Origin: Cricetomys ansorgei
Lineage: Eukaryota > Chordata > Mammalia > Rodentia > Nesomyidae
DNA length: 64,000 nt
Direction of reading: 5' to 3'
Assembly: GCA_026225945.1 (NCBI GenBank)
Contig: JAMJFZ010001133.1
Coordinates: 6,840,501 to 6,904,500 of the forward strand
Shown here in pieces: positions 33,491-44,690 of this stretch. A model generated the notes under the pieces. That model saw only the letters and a program-made list of their open reading frames with translations. It searched no databases and had not been told where the DNA came from. A program made the position numbers and the translations under genes. Position 1 is the first letter of the stretch. Every line of letters begins with the position of its first letter.

Positions 33491-36427
33491 TCATCTTCAT
33501 AGTGTTTACACAGAAGATTCTTTCTTACCGAGTGGGTTCCTTAGTAACTCATCATAGGACATGGTTTTGTCTTGATTAAAGGCAGAACTTTCCTTGTTCT
33601 TTTCACTTAAAAGCAGCACTTCATGGCTTCTGTGTGAAATTTCCAAATTACCTAAATAACTTCTCTGGTATGTGGAAGTCTTGATTAAGTATAAAGAAAT
33701 GGTACTTGATCAATAGCACTGTAGTTCATGACACCCATTATAGTGATCAAGACAGCAACAATGATCGATGGACAGATTGGTACAAAACATAGGTGTTCTA
33801 TATAAGGAAAGATGTATGCATCAAACAGGGCAAGACAGCATGGTATATTTATCACACTATAATAATATGCACTTTAGAATTTATGAATCTCATTTAACTT
33901 CACCTTGATGAATCTGTGAATAGAAGAACTGCAAATAAGTGTGTGTGGATATTGTGTTACCACATGTCTCTTCTCTCATTTTTACAGAAGGAGGATTACC
34001 TAGCTCTTGAAGATAAGATATAGTCATATGCTTAATGGTAATCAGTCAATATCCAGGAAAATTAATATGAATGCTATAATTGGAATATATTTTAATATAT
34101 TGGAAAATACTGTAGATATTGAGAAACTTAGTAAGTGATGAGTCCAGGAGTCCTCCTTCTATTTGAAGTAGATAGGAAACTTTAATAAAAACAAACAAAC
34201 AAACAAATTACTAAGTGTCTATTTATCTGTTTACTTATTCTATTCTAACCAATTTCTTTTTTTTTTTTCTTTAGTTTTCTACATGTGAGATACAACTAAA
34301 TATCTGCTCAAGATATTAGCTTTTTGATACTGGATTTGAAAGACTGTAAACCCGTGAAACGGTGTATTGCTATCTTTCACAAATATCTCTGATATCATGT
34401 TAAACTATTACAAAACAGACTAAGCCACAATTCTGACTCAAGCACTTATTTATTTAGGGCTTTCCCTCTTTTGTCACCTTGACAGATATCCTGGACAGTC
34501 TTTCAACTTCAGTTTTTGGTTCAATGAGTAAGTTATACGTACCTACATCTTTCTTCACAGGACAAAACTCACCAATAGTGAATTGAGAAAGCTATGTGGA
34601 CCTCTGTGGTACCACCTGTCCTGGAGAATAGAAGCAAGATGCTAAAACGTTCTTTCTTTGAATAGATGCCATGGCTGTCAAGGCTCTGAATTAGACTGAA
34701 GAAAAACAGAATCACCACACACAGGCTTTCTGTACTGAAATGAAGCAGTTTGTAAATAATCTACTGTTTATTTCCAAAAGTAGCTTATAACACTGAATGC
34801 AATTAAAATTTCTTTTTTATCTCAATGTTGCATTTCCTTTACCTGTGAATGGATATTAAGCTTTACCTCAACCATATGCCCTTTACTGTGTATTTGCTGT
34901 TTTCTTTAAATTCTACATATTTTTTCTTCATGTTGGAGAAAACAGATAGACAAGTTTTCAATGGTTAATTTTACCTGCTTAAACTTAGTCCTTCTGTTAA
35001 TATTTTGATCTCCACGGAATGCCACTATTCAATCAGGTTCAGTTTTAATTAATCTAAACAGGTGCTCTGTTTTTCTTAGCATGTGTAATGGTGCATCAGA
35101 TTTTTATTCTGGTATATGACAAGCTTTCTACTATTCATTAATAATTATTTACCTTTTGTCACTTGAGTTATTATTGAGGACTGCATTAAATAAAAGTTGT
35201 TTTCTTGAAATTAAACTTTAGCCTTAGCTTTTTAAATTCTCAATCAGTTTCCAGGAACTATATTTTTTGCTAGCATGGCTGAGGCGCTGGGTTTAATCCT
35301 AGCGTTATACAGCAATTCTCTTTGCTTTTTCTGTCAAAGTTTGTGTTAAAACATTTTCTTCACCTCACATCTGCCTTAGTGATTAAAACTGTAATGAGTT
35401 GCACATGCTGCTTTCTGTAATAAGGCTGCAGCAATTAGTTTGTGGGATGTTTAGTCAAAGAACAAATTCAAAAGAAGTCATAAATAAATTTATATTTTTG
35501 TTTTTAAAAGGTAGGGTTTTTGGGGACTCTGTTTTCTATACGATTAAAGCAAATAGATTCCTCTTATTTCTGTATCTCCTCCTGTATTTTCCTCCCTTTA
35601 TATCATGTATAATACATCTATCTAGGATATTATTTCTACTTTTTCAGCCTTTAACAAATATACATGATGTTATAGTCAATATTTATGGTTAGGCTGGATA
35701 GTTACAGTGAACCTAGTTTCACAAGAGCCTTTTTGTTCTCTCCCCTTTCTCTTTCTCTTAATTCTTTCATCCTATATTAGGTACATATAGAAGTATATAG
35801 TTAGATTCCTTTTCTACTTAGATTTTCTCATGTAAAAAAAATTTATTTTACCATCACCTTCTAATATTTGTTGATAATTTTCTTACTGAGATAAATAGCT
35901 TCCATTCACTAGTGGCACTATTATTGCTGTTAAGAAATTGTCTTTGGCTTCATTTTTGTGAAGAATATATTATTGATTCCTGCTATGTTTTAATATTTCT
36001 TCTTTCTATTTCTGCATGTTTAGTAGTATATGGTAGTACTGGCTGATTCTATATACAGCTTTGCCAATATATCAATCCAAGATCATTCCAAAGTTGGGAA
36101 CTATCTATGAGACGTGAATATTTTAGGAGTCTAGAATATTTATAAAAATGACTTATTCAAGTTCGTAATTTTTTAAAAAATTGTGCTTGTGCTTGATCAT
36201 TTCTGTAAGATTACCCTATTTTATCATTCACTGACTGGATGAATTATAATGGAGTATTCACTGTAGTATTTGGATTCAGGCAAAAATAGACAATATAGTA
36301 TGACATTGCTTAAAATTTCATTAGGTTAAAATGCATGTATTCTAATGTGATCTTACAGTAATTTCTTGAATTTTCTGAAGCATACATGATAATGCATATG
36401 TTTTATAAGATGAATAATGTGGACTTA
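33491..36427. other. Long non-coding stretch, mostly unassigned
   Basis: Apart from a small (CAAA)n run at 34187-34207 and an ID-like fragment at 35271-35325, nothing is recognised. A pyrimidine-CAG acceptor-like context occurs near 34541-34560 without a supporting open frame. The frame at 35399-35692 is AT-rich and lacks a domain. Confidence 0.4.
35271..35325 (+). mobile_element. ID-like tRNA-derived SINE fragment
   Basis: TGCTAGCATGGCTGAGGCGC followed by TGGGTTTAATCCTAGC parallels the 3' half of ID-type SINEs (TGCCTAGCATGC, GGCCCTGGGTTC, AATCCCCAGC) including a degenerate box B. Confidence 0.5.
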
Positions 36428-36620
36428 AGAAATGACTCAGTGGTTTAGATAAATTGTCACTTTTGCAAAGGACACAGGTTCCATTCTGAGCACCCACCTG
36501 GTGTCTTACACCCATATGACACTCCAGTTATAAAAGTTGTTATGCCATTTCCTGGTCTTCTCAGATACCAGGAACATAGTGGCAAAATACTTATACATTT
36601 CAAATAAAATAAAATAGTTT
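36428..36620 (+). mobile_element. B3-type SINE, diverged
   Basis: AAGAAATGACTCAGTGGTTT, GACACAGGTTCCATTCTGAG, CACCCACCTGGTGTCTTACA, GACACTCCAGTTATAAAAG, CCATTTCCTGGTCTTCTCAG and an AAATAAAATAAAAT tail follow B3 in order. Confidence 0.8.
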
Positions 36621-37740
36621 TAAAATGAAAAATATTATATATAATTGATTATATATAGTTGGAGATTATATATAATGTGGAGATTCATCGTTTCTTTGCT
36701 CCATTATATATAACACTTTGCATTTTTAATTATGGTTTTTCAGTTGCACATTCAGTAGGCCAGACATAGTTCTTATATTTATTTTTATTGTGTACATAAA
36801 AATAAAATAATGGCAGCTAACTTTTGCGTTCTTTGTTACAAATGTTCTTAAGAAGGAAAAGAGAATTTCAAACACTGAAAAACGGATTCAAATCTCATGA
36901 GAACCTGAGTAACATGTGTGTGCTCACTAGTCAGAGCTTACCTTCTAATATAAAAGAGAGAATATTATCATTAAATTATTAACAGGTAAAGAATACATAC
37001 ATATTCAAAAAGATGACATGATTTTAACTCCAAATTATTTTCCTTCTAAAATATTAAAGGCATTTTAATATTTAGATCTGTTTGTCTCCTTGGCCAATTT
37101 AAATTAAAATGCAAGACAGTAATCTACTATTAGATTATTTTTTCAATATTGGTGATCTGTTCCAACCTGTAATGAACTTTCCCCATGCTAGTTACTTCAA
37201 ATCCTTTATTCTGTGCCCATAGGATTGAACATGATTATGAAAGATAAACCTTAGTAATAAAAGATGAAAAGAGGTTATGACATTCTTATTAAATAGAAAA
37301 GGCAACTGCTTCTGATTTTAATCTTATAGTTACCAGTGTTATTAAAAGTGCATTAGAAGTACAGGAAATAGTCATATTTATTCATAATATTTAACTTTCA
37401 TAAATTACACTCTCTAAAGAACAGAACCTTTATAGATATAGCCTATTTTTAGTCTTTTTGTCACATGAAAATCTTGGTGGAAATTGAACTTTTCTCTGTA
37501 AAAGTAATCTTTGACACAAAAATATTTGTTCAGGAATAATATAAAACACTACTGGTAAAAATCCCTAATACCACTCATGTATTTACAACAACGGGAGAAA
37601 AGTAATTCATATTCCTTGAGTTTATATATTGCAGAGTTTGTTGTTCTGTTTTCAACTTCTCAAGAAGTCAGAAATTTTCAAATGGGATTTTTTGCAGGCA
37701 AAAATCCAAACTACAAAATTTAAATTAATAGATATTGTTA
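36621..37740. other. AT-rich non-coding stretch
   Basis: A 19-base degenerate tandem duplication (GATTATATATAGTTGGAGA and a close copy) lies around 36648-36687. Otherwise nothing recognised. Confidence 0.4.
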
Positions 37741-37830
37741 AGTGTGGAGATGGCTCATATCAGTTAGTTAATGACTGGCAGATGAGAGATGAGTCTTGGC
37801 TCATCACAACCATAATTGTGAGATATGTCT
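37741..37830 (+). mobile_element. B2-like SINE remnant
   Basis: GTGTGGAGATGGCTCATATC, AGTTAGTTAATGACTGGCAG and GGCTCATCACAACCATAATT parallel B2 (GGAGAGATGGCTCAG, GTTAAGAGCACTGGCTG, GGCTCACAACCATCTGTAA) with the box-B section lost. Confidence 0.5.
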
Positions 37831-37924
37831 AAGCCATTGACAGAAGGCAGCCAGATTGAAATACCACTAATAAATGTAGAGGGATATTTAATCACATAAT
37901 CCATCAGCATAGCTGCTTTAGGGG

Positions 37925-38690
37925 AGAAAGAATGTTAGTAGGTATCTTTATTCCCAGTATTCAGAAGGCAATGATAGTGCATACCTTTAATCCCCATGAT
38001 AGAATCAAGATGAAGCAGAGGAGGAAGCAGAGACAGGAAGCAGAGCTCAAAAGGAGTCAATGTCAGACAAGAAGTGGTATTTGAGAATCAGTGAAGAGTA
38101 GGCAAAGAGATCAATCAATGGAAGAGTTAGCACAGTAAGTCAATGTGACTCACTTTGGGACATGCCTTATATTCACAGTATAAAAGCAGGCTCTCAGCTC
38201 AGAGTCTAAAGAGTCAGAGGTAGTCTGAGGCAGTCTGTAGCAGTTGGTTAGAGAATCAGATAAGACACAGGTGATTCAGCAGAAGGAAAGTGAGTTTAGG
38301 AGAAAGAATCTGCTTATAGTGAGAGTCAGTTTGAATCCTAACAGAGCAGTTCAGTCAGAGTAGCTGAAATCAGCCAAAGTCAATCAGAGTCAGAGGAATT
38401 CAGTCAGAAACAGTCAGCCAGGTCAGACGATGAGCTTGAATCAGCAGATTGTAAAAGAGCCTAAGCCAGAATAGTAGGTGAGTTGAGTCAGTCAACCAGA
38501 AGAGTCAATTGAGTTCACTACAGTCTAAGTTCAGAAGGAGCTAGTCAGAGTGAGTAAGTCTTGAAAGCTGAGGCTGAATTCTTCTATATCTAGGCTTGTA
38601 TCTTGAAGATTAGATTGTATGGAGGCTGAAATCTTCCAGGACAGGCTGTCCCTCCAGGACAGGGGATTGCTTAGCCAAAGAATAAGTCAC
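37925..38690 (+). mobile_element. LTR-like element (RMER17-like), copy B
   Basis: Begins with two B1-like modules (about 37941-37963 and 37978-37995), then GAGGAAGCAGAG-type purine-rich sequence, a TATA box TATAAAAG at 38179-38186, the core GCAGGCTCTCAGCTCAG at 38186-38202, many degenerate AGTCAG units, TTCAGAAGGAGCTAGTCAGA at 38530-38549, and GCTGAGGCTGAATTCTTCTA. Copy A at 15345 shares the same block order but lacks the TATA box. A TATA box just upstream of a shared core is what an LTR U3/R junction would look like. No gag, pol or env sequence adjoins. Family name from memory. Confidence 0.55.
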
Positions 38691-39379
38691 CTTCTTCATT
38701 GAATCTATATCTAAAAATAAAGATCCAAATTACACAACCACTTACTTTTTGAAAAGAACCAAATACTATGAAGTTACTTAAATATGTGGTTAGCTTTCTG
38801 GAAGAACTGCAAAGCCAACACTAAAGTCACGAAACATATTGCTGTACTGACATTGTTTGTGAAATATACCTGTCCTGAGGGAATCTAATTATCGGGACAA
38901 AAATCATGTGTGATGCCCTAGCTACATTGTAATATAGAAAATGATTGATTGTCCAGTTCCCATATACTGAACAATGGATGATGATATTAGATAATGGTCA
39001 ATTGCATCATGGTACTTACGCCTGTACATATGTGGTTACTTGGTATCAGAAAAGACCATGTCTCAGTGGCTATGATTGTAAAATAAATATTCGAAAGCCT
39101 TGTAATATCAAACAACATATTTTTTCTCATGGTTTTTGTCTAAATGGAATAAATATTGGTATGGTTGTTTATCTGAGCTGGTTAGTAGCATGGTATCTCA
39201 CTATCAGATGGCTGTCATAGAATGTATGTGGTAATTATAACCCTGCAACCTGCTCTGTGCCTATGGATCTGGATTTCGCATAGTTTGGTAGATCAGGTCT
39301 CAAGGCATCAGTTTCCTTATGTGCAAAGAAAATGCTCAAGTGCTTTTCTTTAGATTTTTATTTAATTTTTCTTTTTGTA
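38691..39379. other. Non-coding stretch, nothing recognised
   Basis: The 91-residue frame at 38945-39220 has no recognisable domain and no flanking splice evidence. Confidence 0.4.
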
Positions 39380-39640
39380 CATGTGTATTGAGATTCACAT
39401 GTATGTGTGAACATACATGTATATTTGTATGCGCAAATGTGCATGAATGTGCATTTGGAAGTCTGAGGTTAACATCAGTTTTCTTATTTTATTTCTCTTT
39501 ACCTTATATACTGAGAAATGGTCTATATTGATTACTCTGGGTCCACTTCCTATGTACTGGAAGTACAGGTGACCAGCCATACCTACCCAGCATTCACATG
39601 TCCTGGAAATCCAATTCCAAATCTTAGCAGAAGAACCATT
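39380..39640 (-). mobile_element. RSINE1/B4-type SINE, antisense
   Basis: GCATTTGGAAGTCTGAGGTT, AACATCAGTTTTCTTATTTT, CTTTACCTTATATACTGAGA and the later CAATTCCAAATCTTAGCAG follow the reverse complement of B4/RSINE1 (GGAGGCCAGAGGTCAACATC, CTCCACCTTATTTTTTGAGA and so on). Diverged. Overlapping frames at 39319-39531 and 39395-39652 lie in it. Confidence 0.6.
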
Positions 39641-40839
39641 ATATTGTAGCAAATTTTCTTCTTTCTGGCAGTAAATTCATGATACAGTTATATCTACAGT
39701 TGCCAGACATCAGATATTCAATTAATGTGAAATATGGCTCTCATATTCTGGAACAGGCAAGCTGCTTCTCTGCCATCTATAGGACACACCATCTAGTGAA
39801 TACCATGTGCCACAATCATGTCCTGATGGTTCTTTTAAGTTCTCTGAATAGAAGTTATGGCACACAAACCTGATTCTAAGCTTGTCAACAAAGATTTATT
39901 ACTCTATTGGCTTAAAGAATCATAATGCTTCTGATATTTTTTTGGCTATGGAGATAGTGGGGGAAAAATGTTATAGTTACTAGAACATTTCCTTCATAAT
40001 GACTACTAGAGTCTGTGATCATTTATCACAATAAAAACAGCAGTAAAACTAAAAAAAAGTTGAGTGTTCATCTTTAATATAGTTTGAAATATATAACAAC
40101 TCAGTCTTCTCTATAGCCTCTAGCTACTTCATTTCAGTGCCTATTTACTACTTTGGGAACTTCTTACCATTACCAGGCAATGACTATGCATCATTCCATA
40201 GGGAAGTGCTATGGAGAATTTATCTCTCTCTGAGACTCTCTATCATAACCATACATTATTAAATTGGATATATAAATGTGTCATATATTGACACTAACAA
40301 TCTGACAATAACAGAATAAAACCTATCACCTGACCTTCATAAGCTCACAGTTTGGTTAATGAGCATGATGACACTCTGTATCCAAGAGAACAGAATTACT
40401 TTAAAGGTAGTGTTGAGTTATTCTAAAGAAATAAATGTAATTTTCTTTTTTCCTGATATAATTGCTCCAGTAAATCACAGGAACTCTCAGAAGAGAACAG
40501 GAAGAGACATGTGTGCATGTTTCTCATGGGTTTGCAGCATCCTTTGATGAGGCCAATTTCTCTATATTCATTGAAGTCTGTTTTTATGAAAAATTCAAAT
40601 ATGTGAGTTAAGTGATAGCACAATAAAGTTCTGTCTCACCATGCGATTCGTGACTTTTTCTTCACTAGGCACAGAGATGTTTTGTTGCTTAAATATAAAT
40701 AAATAAATGAATAAATGAATAAATAAATCCACTTTCTTAGTAGTGAATATATTTTTGACAGGTTATCTCATTTATCTACTTGACATACTTCTCTGTTGGT
40801 CAGCTGTCTTTGTCTACATCACATCACACTTTATTTTAC
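39641..40839. other. Non-coding stretch, nothing recognised
   Basis: Contains an (AAAT)n-type run at 40693-40728. Frames at 39679-39873, 40359-40547 and 40423-40623 show no domain. Confidence 0.4.
40693..40728 (+). repeat. (AAAT)n microsatellite
   Basis: Imperfect ATAA/AATG tetranucleotide units; no SINE upstream is recognised. Confidence 0.9.
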
Positions 40840-41058
40840 TGTTTTTATTTTTTAACTTTTGTTTGCATTTATATGTGTATACACATAATTCTTTTCCTGT
40901 CTATATGGGGGAATATATGTGAAGTCTAGAAGAGACTGTAAGATTACCTGGAGCTAGATTAGAAGGAAGTTGTGAATCACTTTGTGAAAGCTGGTAACTC
41001 AACTTCAGTCCTTTTCAAGAGGACTCCTTTTGCCACTGAGCTATCTCTCTCTAACCCC
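40840..41058 (-). mobile_element. B3-type SINE, antisense
   Basis: Plus strand: T-rich tail, TTACCTGGAGCTAGATTAGA, AGGAAGTTGTGAATCACTTT, AGCTGGTAACTCAACTTCAG, TTTTCAAGAGGACTCCTTTT, GCCACTGAGCTATCTCTCTC then TAACCCC. This is the reverse complement of B3 with head at 41058. Confidence 0.75.
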
Positions 41059-41375
41059 ATAAAACAGATAACTTTTAGTTAAATGCTTCTACAGTTATTT
41101 CAGTTCATTGATGCTGTGCCTTCTTTTTAATTTGGAAGCTATGGGAGTACTATCATGACTATTGAAATCAGGGTACTGAGCCTACCAAAGTGTCCTGCCT
41201 TAATTTTCTCCCCTAGAAGACCATTAATAGCCTATCTCTATGGTACATATGCTTACTTTATAAATGAAATTCTTACTGGCTTTATAATAAACTTCAGAAT
41301 TGACTTCATGCATATATTTAGAGTGTACTTAAGTAAGCATTTCGTGAAAATATTCTGTTACACAGCAGTCTTTAT
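41059..41375. other. Non-coding gap, nothing recognised
   Basis: The frame at 41155-41418 runs into the adjacent DNA transposon and has no domain. Confidence 0.4.
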
Positions 41376-41599
41376 TAGTGTTTCTCAACCTGTTGGTCAC
41401 AACCCCTTTAAGGGTTAAATACCCTATTCACAGGGGTCACCTCATACATCTTGCATGTCAGTTATTTGCATTATAATTCATAACAATAATAAAATTACAG
41501 TTGTGAAGTAACAAAACAAATAAATTTTTGGTTGGGGCTAATCACAATATGAGAAGCTATATTAAAGGCTCACAGAAATGGGAGGCTTGAGAGCCACTG
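41376..41599. mobile_element. URR1-type non-autonomous hAT DNA transposon
   Basis: Ends TAGTGTTTCTCAACC (41376-41390) and GAGAGCCACTG (41589-41599) are degenerate terminal inverted repeats of the CAGTGGTTCTCAACC type. Inside are GGTCACAACCCCTTTAAGGG, CACAGGGGTCACCTCATACA, CAGTTATTTGCATTATAATT and AATTACAGTTGTGAAGTAAC, the URR1 order. Flanking 8-bp sequences GTCTTTAT (41368-41375) and CTCTAAAT (41600-41607) fit a decayed hAT-Charlie duplication of NTCTAGAN form. About 224 bp, no coding capacity. Confidence 0.85.
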
Positions 41600-41607
41600 C
41601 TCTAAAT

Positions 41608-43254
41608 TCTTGAGAACCAAAAAGCAGGTCTTGGTCCCTCACAACAGCCTGTGTAAATCTCTGCTGCCTGCCTCAAATGATTCAATTGTGGATAATAGAC
41701 AGTTAATTTTTTTAAGAAAAATAAGCCAAAAACTTTCATGTCAATCTGTAACACTTAGTTTACCTGCCATGTTTCCATCCTAAGAAATTTTATACTAAGA
41801 TTCAGCCTATACAATATAGACATTTTATATATATACATATGTATATATATATATATATATGAATGAAAGTAATATGCCTGTGTGAAAGCCAGGGCTTGTC
41901 TATATTCCTGGGGACTCTATGAAGGAATCACAGTCAGAGGCCTATGTGGTCTGGATGGAATGTTATTAACTTTCAGTTTCATACTGAGAGACCTAGGTTA
42001 CAAAATTATGCTATAAAGACTTTAAAATATTTGTGTCTAGCCCTATTCAAATACATCCATGAATAATTTGATATCACTCCTAAAATTGTGTGCTGATGTC
42101 CTCACCAAATGTATGTCCTTTTAGCATAAGTAAAAATGAGTTTCATAGCCCCACTATAAAACAAACATATTGGAAGAATAGATAGTTACGGTTTCAATTA
42201 TAATTTTCATCTTAAGCATAATTAACTGGGATTCAGAATATGTGTACTACTTAAACAATTATCTCACAGTTAAACAGATAACTAGTTAATGCTATAAAGG
42301 GTATTATATTTATGTCTTTTTAGATCTTTTGTTGGATTTCAAGCAAACATAGCTCCTCTCTTTTTTTAGAGTCCTAAGTTTACTTTAGACATTTTACTTT
42401 TGTGCCCACCATTCTGTCTCTGTTTCCTGATTCCCATTTATTGGTTTAGAAATATCTATTCAGGCTGGCCAAAGAAGAGAATTAGGTAGAACTCCAGAAC
42501 AACAAATGTGTTGTTCTTTTCTAACACAGCAGCAACAGTAAAGACATTAAGAGTCCATCGTACCTATTTTCTGTTTAGTTCAGTTTAGTTTAGTTTCTGA
42601 TTCTCATCACTATAATATTCAAGACATGGATAAAATGAGAAAACTACTCATTCATTAATTTTATCTTCTCCCTATTATCCCAGTGAACTACTTTGGCTAG
42701 AATTTCAGCCTCAATTCTCCTTAAAATATTTTCATATGTTGAAGTTTTAACTTTGTGGAGTCAAATATGACAGCTTATTTTCCTCTTAATATTACCACCA
42801 CTACCAACAACAAAAATTTACAAATTGGTATTTATGTATTTCCAATAAATTTTCAGTATATACTTGAACTAAAAACTAATAAATAACTTCTGAAAACATA
42901 CATATTCTAAACCTTATTCTTAACCAAAACTTAAAAATATAGGACATAGTATATGAATGCCTCACCTATCTACTTAGTGAAGATAATTTTGAAAACTTGG
43001 TGATAATTCAACAAAAAAATTGAAAAATAATTATATATGCATCCATATGTTTTTCCAATAAAAATAGATAATATATGGAAAGGCAAATATAAATATAGAA
43101 AATGCTTAGAAACACACTAGTTAATCTCATATTGAATTAAAATGGTCAACATCTTATCTAATGTATATAGGATGATGCTCTGCTTCCCAGAATATGTATC
43201 GTGTTTTATTCCACATTCCTTTTTATTTTCTTATTTATATACTATATGCATTTA
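41608..43254. other. Non-coding stretch, mostly unassigned
   Basis: Contains a (TA)n-rich run at 41826-41860 and an 8-bp hairpin GAACAACA/TGTTGTTC at 42497-42516. A phrase near 41938 (GAGGCCTATGTGGTCTGGAT) resembles the left edge of the LTR-like copy A near 15333, too short for a firm call. Confidence 0.4.
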
Positions 43255-43915
43255 TTTATACTTCATTTGGAGATTATGACTTAACTACAATATTTTTCCC
43301 TTTCTTCCCACCGTATCCTCCCATATATACCACTCTATTGCCTTCATTTTCTTTATTATTTTTCCCTAATTTTTATTGCATGCATATTTATATATATAAA
43401 GATATTCCTAAAATAATCTGTTCAGTCCATGTAATGCTTGCGATATGACTGTTTTCAGGTCTGAACATTTAGTGCAACCAATTAATGCACTTTCTGCTGA
43501 AGAAGGCCACCTCTCCTGCTTCTAGATTTCCTCAGTTGCCTATAGTTCTGTGTGTAGAGTTGAGGCTTCTTGGGCTTTCCTTGTGCAGTTTGGCATGTTC
43601 ACTGCTGTCCTTTTGTTCAAATATAAGATTGGGTGTTCATGTTGGTTAGACTATATAAGTGTAGCTTCTTATATTAATAGGAGACACAATCTCACAGTAA
43701 ACTCCCTGATCCTCTGGCTCTTACCATCTCTTGGAATCTTCACCTTGGTGACCTTTCCTGAGCCTTAAAATGCAGGAGTGTTTTGTAGATGCATCTACTG
43801 GGACTGGGATACACAACTCTCCATTTTGATTGGTTGTATTTTCTATAGTTACCTCTGTCTTTTTTTTAAAAGAAATTTCTTGCATGAGGAGTAAGACTAT
43901 ACTTACTGGAGGAAA
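43255..43915 (-). mobile_element. L1 (Lx-like) 3' UTR piece, antisense
   Basis: Plus strand: CTTCCCACCGTATCCTCCCA, TTTTCAGGTCTGAACATTTA, AGATTTCCTCAGTTGCCTAT, GTTGAGGCTTCTTGGGCTTT, AGACACAATCTCACAGTAAA, CTCCCTGATCCTCTGGCTCT, ATGCAGGAGTGTTTTGTAGA and TTTTGATTGGTTGTATTTTC. These follow the reverse complement of a rodent L1 3' UTR, a longer version of the piece at 31105. Frames at 43194-43448, 43550-43768 and 43721-43927 are inside it. Confidence 0.7.
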
Positions 43916-44539
43916 TAAATGAGTCACTGCTTTACTTCATGGGGAAAATGGCCTTTTACCTACATCTTTAAACTGTCAACTGTCACGTAAATAATAAAAT
44001 TTTTGTCATTTTTAATACAAGGTAATTTAATTTAATAAAAATTAAAACTAAAAATAGGACTTTAAAGGACAATAAGTTAACAAAGTCCTCAACACATATG
44101 CAGTGATAAACGTCCTGCATTTATAAGTATTGCAAGAATGTGAAGGGCCAACAGAAGGTTTTATTCTCCTAGAAATCCAGTTATTTTGCATTCAGCTTGG
44201 CATACTTTCTCTTTAATGCACATAATGTATTCCTTTTATTTTGATTACTCGTGTCTTAAGATACTATATGTATAGAATTACCTATGTATAAATTAGGAAG
44301 AAATTATAGCTCCTATCTCCACTGTAATGGTGCACTCTGCTATCATATTACAGATAATTTAACCTACAGTCAATTTATTTAATTATGATTTTGTTCATAT
44401 TGATTTTATTTGGGGAATTAAATTACTATGTACATGTAAATAATATATATTCATAATGCATATATATCTAGTAAAATTACAATATTGTTATGTAAAATAT
44501 TTTTAGTTATGGCTCTAAGCTACAACATCAGATGATTAA
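43916..44539. other. AT-rich non-coding stretch
   Basis: Nothing recognised. Confidence 0.4.
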
Positions 44540-44690
44540 TGTTGGTTGTTGGAATGCATGCCTCTAATCACAGGATTTGGAAAGATGGTAGCAGGAGTGT
44601 AAGTTCAAGATCATTCTGAGGTAGGGCCTTCCAGGCCAGTCTCATCTATATAGTTCTATAAAAAGATAAAAAAATCAAAATAAACAAAGA
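44540..44690 (+). mobile_element. B1-related SINE, very diverged
   Basis: GTTGGAATGCATGCCTCTAA, TCACAGGATTTGGAAAGATG, AAGTTCAAGATCATTCTGAG, CCAGGCCAGTCTCATCTATA and an A-rich tail parallel B1/PB1 (GGTGGTGCATGCCTTTAAT, CCCAGCACTCAGG, AAGTTCAAGGCCAGCCTGG, CTACATAG). Confidence 0.55.
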
